A stretch of DNA of 10,042 bases, taken from the NCBI GenBank assembly GCA_050729815.1, contig JBOHLV010000020.1, forward strand, positions 1 to 10,042, given 5' to 3'. Position 1 is the first letter of the stretch. Every line of letters begins with the position of its first letter. Positions 5,936-10,042 of this stretch are shown here, piece by piece. Under the pieces are notes generated by a model. It saw only the letters and a program-made list of their open reading frames with translations. It searched no databases and had not been told where the DNA came from. The stretch comes from JAATGI01 sp050729815 (lineage in GTDB: Bacteria > Pseudomonadota > Alphaproteobacteria > ATCC43930 > CGMCC-115725). Both the position numbers and the translations under genes were made by a program.

Positions 5936-7537
5936 ATGCCGAACAATGAATTGCCGGTGCTGATCGCGGGCGGCGGCCTCATCGGGCTCTCGACCGCCAT
6001 GTTCCTCGCCCGGCATGGCATTCCCTCGCTGGCGATCGAGCGGCTGCGGAACGTGTCGCCCTTGCCGCGCGCCGCGCATTTTCATATGCGCACGCTCGAA
6101 CTGTTTCGCGCCTGCGGCATCGAGGAAGAGGTGAAGACGCAATCCCTGAAGGAGTTCGAACCGGAAGGCGCGGTGGCCGCGTTCGACACGCTGGCCGGGA
6201 AGCAGATCGCCGCCTTCGTGCCAAGCCTCAATGAAGGCGTCGAGGCCGTCAGCCCGTCGCGCCGTCTTTTCGTCACGCAACCGGGCCTTGAGCCGATCTT
6301 GCGTCGCCGGGCGGAGCAGGCCGGCGCCCGTGTCGAGGATGGCAGCGAGATCGTCGGCCTTGAGCAGGATGATGACGGCGTCACCGCGACGGTGCGCGAC
6401 ACCGATAGCGGCGCCGAACGCCGGATCCGCGCGAAATACCTTGTCGGTGCCGACGGCGGACACAGCGCGGTCCGCGATCTCCTCAAGATTCCGTTCGAAG
6501 GCCGCGGCGTCTTTTCCAACAGCATTACGATCTATTACGAAGCCGATGTTGCGCCGCTGATGGCGGGGCGCAATGTCAGCGTCGAATACATCGTCAATCC
6601 GCGGCTGAGCGGCTTCTTCCGGCTCGACAAGGAGCAGAAGTCCGGCTTCCTCTGCGTCAACACGGTTGGCGACACCTCGAAGCCGGAAGCCAGCAACGCC
6701 GCCGCCGATGTCAGCGAGCCGCGCCTCGTCGAGTTGGTGCGAGCTGCCATCGGCGTAGCAGACATCCCGGTCAAGATTACCGGCGTCGCACGGTGGCGTT
6801 CGGTCTCGGACGTGGCGCGGCACTATCAATTGGGGCGGGCGTTTCTTGCCGGCGACGCGGCGCATCTCATGCCGCCCAATGGCGGGTTCGGCGGCAACAC
6901 CGGCATTCACGACGCGCACAATCTCGCCTGGAAGCTGGCATATGTGCTGAAGGGGATCGCCGCACCCGATCTCCTCACCACTTATGAGACGGAGCGGCGC
7001 CCGGTCGGCAAGTTCACCGTCGAGCAGGCCTATTCGCGCTATGTCACCCGTTCGGCGACCTATCTCGGCGCCAAGGATTACGAGCCGGTGGTGCATGATT
7101 TCGATATCGAGGTCGGCTATCTCTATCATTCCCCGGCGATCCTGTCCGAGCCGGGCGAGACGAAGCTGCATGAATTGCCGAGCGAGTCCTTGGGACGGCC
7201 CGGCTCTCGCGCCCCGCATCTTTGGGTCGAGCGTGACGGGCAACGAATTTCGACGCTTGATCTCATCGGCACGAATTTCACGCTCCTCGCGGCAGTCGAC
7301 GGCGGCGCCTGGGCGGATGCTGCGCGCGGGATGAGCCATCCCGCCGTCGATGCCTATGTCATCGGCCGCGACGTTCATGACCCTGATCGCGAATTCGCCG
7401 AAGCTTACGGCATCGCATCATCCGGTGCCGTCCTGGTGCGGCCGGACGGCTTCGTCGCCTGGCGTGCGAAGACCCTGTCCCAGACGCCGGGTGAGAGGCT
7501 TGCCGACTTGTTGCGCCAGTTGCTGATGATGGGATGA
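5936..7537 (+). CDS. FAD-dependent aromatic/polyketide hydroxylase
   Basis: A 533-residue class A flavoprotein monooxygenase, only distantly related to its upstream neighbour. Motifs: GGGLIG at 12-17 with E35; PLPRAAHFHMRTLELFR at about 42-58; the DG motif GADGGHSAVRD at 171-181; the GD motif GDAAHLMPPNGGFGGNTG at 306-323, followed by IHDAHNLAWKL. The GGFGGNTGIHDAHNLAWKL form and the C-terminal stretch SSGAVLVRPDGFVAWRA (thioredoxin-like domain) recall aklavinone/tetracenomycin-type and related hydroxylases. These act on polycyclic or substituted phenolic substrates. A GGGGAG lies 8 nt before the ATG. It is the second gene of the operon. No ring-cleavage dioxygenase, transporter or polyketide synthase is present, so the pathway cannot be named. 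Confidence 0.88.
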   Translation: MPNNELPVLIAGGGLIGLSTAMFLARHGIPSLAIERLRNVSPLPRAAHFHMRTLELFRACGIEEEVKTQSLKEFEPEGAVAAFDTLAGKQIAAFVPSLNEGVEAVSPSRRLFVTQPGLEPILRRRAEQAGARVEDGSEIVGLEQDDDGVTATVRDTDSGAERRIRAKYLVGADGGHSAVRDLLKIPFEGRGVFSNSITIYYEADVAPLMAGRNVSVEYIVNPRLSGFFRLDKEQKSGFLCVNTVGDTSKPEASNAAADVSEPRLVELVRAAIGVADIPVKITGVARWRSVSDVARHYQLGRAFLAGDAAHLMPPNGGFGGNTGIHDAHNLAWKLAYVLKGIAAPDLLTTYETERRPVGKFTVEQAYSRYVTRSATYLGAKDYEPVVHDFDIEVGYLYHSPAILSEPGETKLHELPSESLGRPGSRAPHLWVERDGQRISTLDLIGTNFTLLAAVDGGAWADAARGMSHPAVDAYVIGRDVHDPDREFAEAYGIASSGAVLVRPDGFVAWRAKTLSQTPGERLADLLRQLLMMG

Positions 7538-7636
7538 CGGCACGCGCGAGTCCAACCGGGCCCCGATCGGCGGGTCCTGGTCCTCAGCACCTTGAGCGCC
7601 GTGAGCCCACCCACGCCTCTAACACGCTTACCCGTA

Positions 7637-7656
7637 CGTTCGGGCCAACACGAACG
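7637..7656. repeat. Inverted repeat CGTTCG-N8-CGAACG after the hydroxylase operon
   Basis: A perfect 6-bp stem with an 8-nt loop, extendable by two more pairs past an A/C mismatch. It lies 100 nt past the last hydroxylase stop, before an A-rich stretch. On the plus strand there is no T-run, so it is a doubtful terminator. The gap 7538-7732 otherwise shows nothing recognisable. Confidence 0.25.
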
Positions 7657-7732
7657 CACAAATAATATCAAAAAACTCTTAGATCTTTCAATGTGATAAC
7701 CGACAATGGCAAACATCAGCCAATGGCGAATT

Positions 7733-7749
7733 TGGCGGAGAGGGTGGGA
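7733..7749. mobile_element. Attachment site: 17-bp copy of a tRNA-Ser 3' end
   Basis: TGGCGGAGAGGGTGGGA read on the minus strand is exactly the end of a tRNA-Ser gene: CCA, discriminator G, seven acceptor bases CCTCTCC, five T-stem bases CCCAC and one T-loop base. Past it only GTTCG agrees with a T-loop, and no tRNA body follows, so this is not a functional tRNA. Such 3'-end copies are the cores left by tyrosine-integrase elements inserted into tRNA genes. The body side faces right, toward the integrase. The element therefore lies to the right, and the intact tRNA-Ser should sit at its far end. Confidence 0.65.
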
Positions 7750-7771
7750 GACGAACTAGGTGTTTTATCCT

Positions 7772-7801
7772 GTTCCACTCCGGTCCACCTCGTTCCGCGA
7801 T
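7772..7801 (+). repeat. Three 10-bp-phased repeats next to the att core
   Basis: Units GTTCCACTCC, GGTCCACCTC and GTTCCGCGAT follow head to tail with a period of exactly 10 bp, one helical turn, so related sites face the same side of the DNA. They begin 22 bp from the att core. Such arrays beside att sites usually bind the integrase arm domain or its directionality factor. The third unit is the most diverged. Confidence 0.45.
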
Positions 7802-7874
7802 TCATTGATAAGACGATATTTTATCCGATTTGGCATCCCAAAGCATCTCTCGACATTTCGCTCAAGCGCGAGCA

Positions 7875-7898
7875 GGAAGTGGGGCCGGAAGTGGGGCC
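7875..7898 (+). repeat. Perfect 12-bp tandem repeat (GGAAGTGGGGCC x2)
   Basis: Two identical 12-bp copies, followed by GGA and six T. They lie about 80 bp before the integrase start and about 125 bp from the att core. Short GTGGGG-containing direct repeats are, as I recall, common just upstream of P4-type integrase genes. Integrase arm-type binding sites are the likely role, perhaps also autoregulating int. Confidence 0.45.
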
Positions 7899-7976
7899 GG
7901 ATTTTTTCTCCGCCATACTGGCAGGTCGCCGCCCCAAAAAGTGAGGCCGAGCGCCCCGGGGAGAGTGGGACTGCAT

Positions 7977-9182
7977 ATGGGCAAGCGCACGCTTAACAAG
8001 CTGACCGCGTTGGAGGCCGCCAAGCTGAAGACGCCGGGCCGGCATTCTGACGGCGGCAGCCTGTATCTCTCAATTGACGACACGGGCCGCCGACGCTGGA
8101 TTTTCATGTATGCCCGCAATGGCAAGCGGGTGGAGCTTGGGCTTGGCAGCGGCCGTGATCTGCCGCTCGCGTCCGCGCGCGGCGAGGCGGCGGCGCTGCG
8201 GGCGATCCTCGCCGAAGGCGGCGATCCGAAGGCCGAGCGCGCGAAGCTCAAGACCGTGCCGACATTCGGCGAGTTCGCCGATGCCTATGTCGAGGCGATG
8301 ACGCCGTCCTGGCGGAATCCCAAGCACGCGAAACAGTGGAAGATGACCCTCACCACGTACGCGGCGCCGATCCGCCACCGACCGGTAGACGAGATCGACA
8401 CCGATGACGTGCTGAACATCCTGCAGCCCTTGTGGCAGCGCACGCCCGAGACCGCCGAACGGCTGCGCGGTCGCATTGAGAACGTGCTCAATGCGGCCAA
8501 GGCCAAGGGCTACCAATTCGGCGAGAACCCGGCCACCTGGCGCGGCCATCTCGACCAGCTCCTGCCCAGGCGCCAGCGGCTCTCGCGCGGCCATCATGCC
8601 GCGCTACCGTTCGATCAGGCGCCCGCGTTCATGGCGAACCTCCGAGGACGGCGAGCGGTCGCGGCGCGCGCATTGGAGTTCACGATCCTCACCGCCGCGC
8701 GGTCCGGCGAGGTGCTCGGTGCCCGCTGGAGCGAGATCGATGCCAACCGCGCACTGTGGATCGTGCCGGCCGAACGAATGAAGGCCGGCCGCGAGCATAG
8801 GGTGCCGCTGTCTCCACGCGCGATGACGATCATTGCCGAGGTGGTGGAACATGGCACCACCGGATTTGTCTTTCCTGGCCCAAAACCGGGCGCCGCCCTG
8901 TCGTCGATGGCGATGGCCATGCTGCTGCGACGGATGAAGGCGGACGTCACGGTGCATGGCTTTCGATCGACGTTCCGCGACTGGGCGTCCGAGGCAACCG
9001 CCTTCCCACACGAAGTCTGCGAAATGGCTCTGGCACACGCCGTGGGCAACAAGGCCGAGGCTGCGTATCGGCGCGGCGATCTGTTCGACAAGCGTCGCAA
9101 GCTGATGGAAGCGTGGGCGGCTTACTGCGCGGGTACGAAGAGCGGAAAAGTTGTTCCCCTTCGCGAGGGAGCTGCGGCCTGA
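7977..9182 (+). CDS. P4-type site-specific tyrosine recombinase (integrase)
   Basis: A 401-residue integrase that inserts and excises a mobile element at an att site through a phosphotyrosine intermediate. The N-terminal arm-binding domain (DUF4102 type, about 1-85) includes the SDGGSLYLSI and RRWIFMYARNGKRVELGLGS stretches. A core-binding domain follows (about 95-190), then the catalytic domain with R242 in TAARSGEVLGARW, probable K269, the HGFR box (H327, R330), H354 and nucleophile Y364 in AAYRRGDL. All the expected catalytic residues are present, so it is probably active. The start is ATG at 7977 (MGKRTLNKLT, GGGGAG upstream). An in-frame upstream ATG at 7830 would translate across the 12-bp repeats into low-complexity sequence and is rejected. 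It lies beside the tRNA-Ser att copy, with AlpA converging 2 bp downstream. Confidence 0.95.
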   Translation: MGKRTLNKLTALEAAKLKTPGRHSDGGSLYLSIDDTGRRRWIFMYARNGKRVELGLGSGRDLPLASARGEAAALRAILAEGGDPKAERAKLKTVPTFGEFADAYVEAMTPSWRNPKHAKQWKMTLTTYAAPIRHRPVDEIDTDDVLNILQPLWQRTPETAERLRGRIENVLNAAKAKGYQFGENPATWRGHLDQLLPRRQRLSRGHHAALPFDQAPAFMANLRGRRAVAARALEFTILTAARSGEVLGARWSEIDANRALWIVPAERMKAGREHRVPLSPRAMTIIAEVVEHGTTGFVFPGPKPGAALSSMAMAMLLRRMKADVTVHGFRSTFRDWASEATAFPHEVCEMALAHAVGNKAEAAYRRGDLFDKRRKLMEAWAAYCAGTKSGKVVPLREGAAA

Positions 9183-9184
9183 AT

Positions 9185-9388
9185 TCAGTCAGTGGATTTT
9201 TCACGATATCCAGGCGGATCGTTGATCCATTGATTGATGGCGGACTCGCGCCAGCCGGCGCTGTGTTCGCCGATTTTGACCTGCCGCGGAAAGCTGCCGT
9301 CGGACATTTTGCGATAGAGCGTCGAGCGGCTCAGCCCGGTGCGGTTGAGAACGGTGCGGATGCGCAGAATACGATCGGGTTCGGGCAT
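9185..9388 (-). CDS. AlpA-family regulator / excisionase-like protein
   Basis: A 67-residue DNA-binding protein of the AlpA/phage-regulator type, which in P4-like elements activates int or assists excision. Visible features: MPEPDRILRIRTVLNRTGLS (1-20), then RSTLYRKMSDGSFPRQVKIG, the classical winged-helix pattern in which a helix-turn-helix is followed by FP..v.lg, then GWRESAINQWI (45-55). The start chosen is the ATG whose complement lies at 9386-9388. The open frame continues to 9517, but the extra residues look non-coding. It is transcribed toward the integrase, the stops being 2 bp apart, so the two genes could interfere. The roughly 180 bp upstream show no clear promoter. Confidence 0.87.
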   Translation of the reverse strand: MPEPDRILRIRTVLNRTGLSRSTLYRKMSDGSFPRQVKIGEHSAGWRESAINQWINDPPGYREKSTD

Positions 9389-9572
9389 GGCGACGCTCAC
9401 TCGGGAAGCTGGCGCCGAACATATCGACCGGCGTTCCAATCGCGACAAGATCGGTCGCGCTCCGCGCGAAGCGCCGGGAAGAAATAGATGCAATTGGGAT
9501 GGTGTGGTTGCTTCCATACATACTGGGTTCCGCCGATTCCAAATCGCCCATAATCACGGCGCAACAGCAACT

Positions 9573-9863
9573 TTACCCCGCGTCCCGTTCCTCCTCCTTC
9601 TCGGCGACGTCCGCCGCGAAGGCGCGATGTCCGCGCCGTCCCCAGCGGACCAGCGTCTGCTGGCGCTCGGCTTCACGGAGCCGATCCGCGACCGTCAAGA
9701 GGGCGCCAAAGATCACGGCACGATCATCGCCCGTCAGTTCGACCAGCCCAGCCTTGGCAACCAACCCGCCGAGCTCAATCAAATGGCGCGTGCGCTCGCG
9801 GCGCTTCACGACCCATTCGCGCCTGTCGTTTCGCGCATGAGCCGCCTCAAGCCGATGCCGCAT
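9573..9863 (-). CDS. Conjugal transfer protein TraD-like (mobilisation accessory)
   Basis: A 96-residue charged protein. Its centre RRERTRHLIELGGLVAKAGL (21-40), then DDRAVIFGALLTVADRLR, matches the small TraD proteins of alphaproteobacterial plasmids and integrative elements. In those they sit beside the relaxase and TraC and probably help the relaxosome; this TraD is unrelated to the large F-plasmid coupling protein. The N-terminus is strongly basic and the end is Glu-rich. I start it at ATG (complement 9861-9863), overlapping the upstream stop by 17 nt. A GTG at 9918-9920 in the same frame would add 19 residues and a 74-nt overlap. It supports a mobilisable or conjugative element rather than a phage. 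Confidence 0.78.
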   Translation of the reverse strand: MRHRLEAAHARNDRREWVVKRRERTRHLIELGGLVAKAGLVELTGDDRAVIFGALLTVADRLREAERQQTLVRWGRRGHRAFAADVAEKEEERDAG

Positions 9864-10042
9864 CGCTCTTGCTCGCCGCAAGGCCAGCGTCACGGGTTTG
9901 AGTGCCGCGCGCAGCGTCACGTGGCCGCCGCTGAAAGAACGCCTGGCCGCGCTTGCGCCAGCTCTCCTTTCTTGCCGGATCGCCAGCTTCCATCATCGCC
10001 AGCAAACCACCCGCCAGCGTTTCGGCGTCGAGCGCATCGGCA
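9847..10042 (-). CDS. TraC/TraD-like conjugal transfer protein, C-terminal part (cut by window edge)
   Basis: The last 64 codons of a minus-strand gene entering from the right edge, with its stop at the complement of 9847-9849. The visible sequence includes ADALDAETLAGGLLAMMEAG, then DPARKESWRKRGQAFFQRRP. This pattern (GADAL, LAGALL, WRKRG.AFF) I associate with small alphaproteobacterial conjugal transfer proteins annotated TraC or TraD. The final 25 residues are Ala/Ser/Asp-rich and probably disordered. Its end overlaps the start of the next TraD-like gene, indicating one operon. The start and N-terminal half lie outside the window. Confidence 0.6.
   Translation of the reverse strand, partial: ADALDAETLAGGLLAMMEAGDPARKESWRKRGQAFFQRRPRDAARGTQTRDAGLAASKSDAASA

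Noticed and set aside
5441..7378. 645-codon open frame on the minus strand across both hydroxylase genes
   Set aside because: It is antisense to two proteins with complete flavoprotein motifs. Long mirror-frame ORFs are common in GC-rich genes, and its translation shows no domain.
7733..7820. Complete tRNA-Ser gene on the minus strand
   Set aside because: Only the 3' end is present. No T-stem partner, anticodon arm or 5' acceptor half follows, so it is an att copy.
7693..7944. 83-codon plus-strand open frame before the integrase
   Set aside because: It runs across the att core and both repeat arrays, and its product is not recognisable; it is best explained as non-coding recombination-site DNA.
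7830..7976. N-terminal extension of the integrase from the ATG at 7830
   Set aside because: It would translate the 12-bp tandem repeats into a Gly/Ala/Ser run unlike the family. The normal N-terminus begins at the ATG at 7977 with a ribosome site.
9389..9517. N-terminal extension of the AlpA-like protein to the ATG at 9517
   Set aside because: AlpA proteins are about 65-75 residues and begin shortly before the RILR segment. The extra 43 residues look like intergenic sequence.

Overview
The window is high-GC DNA with short intergenic gaps, most likely from an alphaproteobacterium. That placement is inferred from three things: an ECF sigma factor paired with a DUF1109/NrsF membrane anti-sigma, TraC/TraD-type mobilisation proteins, and a metallophosphoesterase remnant of a type I associate with this class. 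There is no rRNA gene, CRISPR array or insertion sequence, and no complete tRNA.

Left part (1-2734): a regulatory pair followed by a purine salvage gene. An ECF sigma factor (378-1034, TTG start) overlaps a six-helix NrsF-like anti-sigma factor (1031-1702) by 4 nt. About 130 nt upstream of the sigma gene is an exact GTAACC-N16-CGAA element. This matches what I remember as the promoter recognised by the Caulobacter SigF/NrsF system, so the pair probably controls its own expression. Next comes mtnP (start moved to 1859 on a strong GGAGG), a 5'-methylthioadenosine phosphorylase.

Middle part (2735-7537): a non-coding stretch holds what looks like a decayed metallophosphoesterase fragment on the minus strand. 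It is followed by an acyl-CoA dehydrogenase very like isobutyryl-CoA dehydrogenase (valine catabolism). Then come two FAD-dependent aromatic hydroxylases 15 nt apart, clearly one transcription unit. The first is MhpA-like and the second resembles polyketide/aromatic hydroxylases. A plausible sigma-70 promoter with a perfect 13-nt palindrome over its -35 lies in front of the pair.

Right part (7538-10042): the edge of an integrated mobile element. At 7733-7749 is a 17-bp copy of the 3' end of a tRNA-Ser (CCA, discriminator, acceptor half, T-stem half, one T-loop base, read on the minus strand) without the tRNA body. This is the expected attachment-site junction opposite the intact tRNA. To its right follow a 10-bp-phased repeat array, a perfect 12-bp tandem repeat, a P4-type tyrosine integrase, an AlpA/excisionase-like regulator converging on it, and two conjugal-transfer (TraD/TraC-like) genes running off the window. 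The polarity of the att copy places the element on the right and the catabolic genes in the old chromosome on the left.

I found no clearly undescribed multi-gene system. The most informative observations are the precise element boundary at tRNA-Ser, the autoregulatory-looking ECF promoter, and the palindrome-controlled hydroxylase pair.
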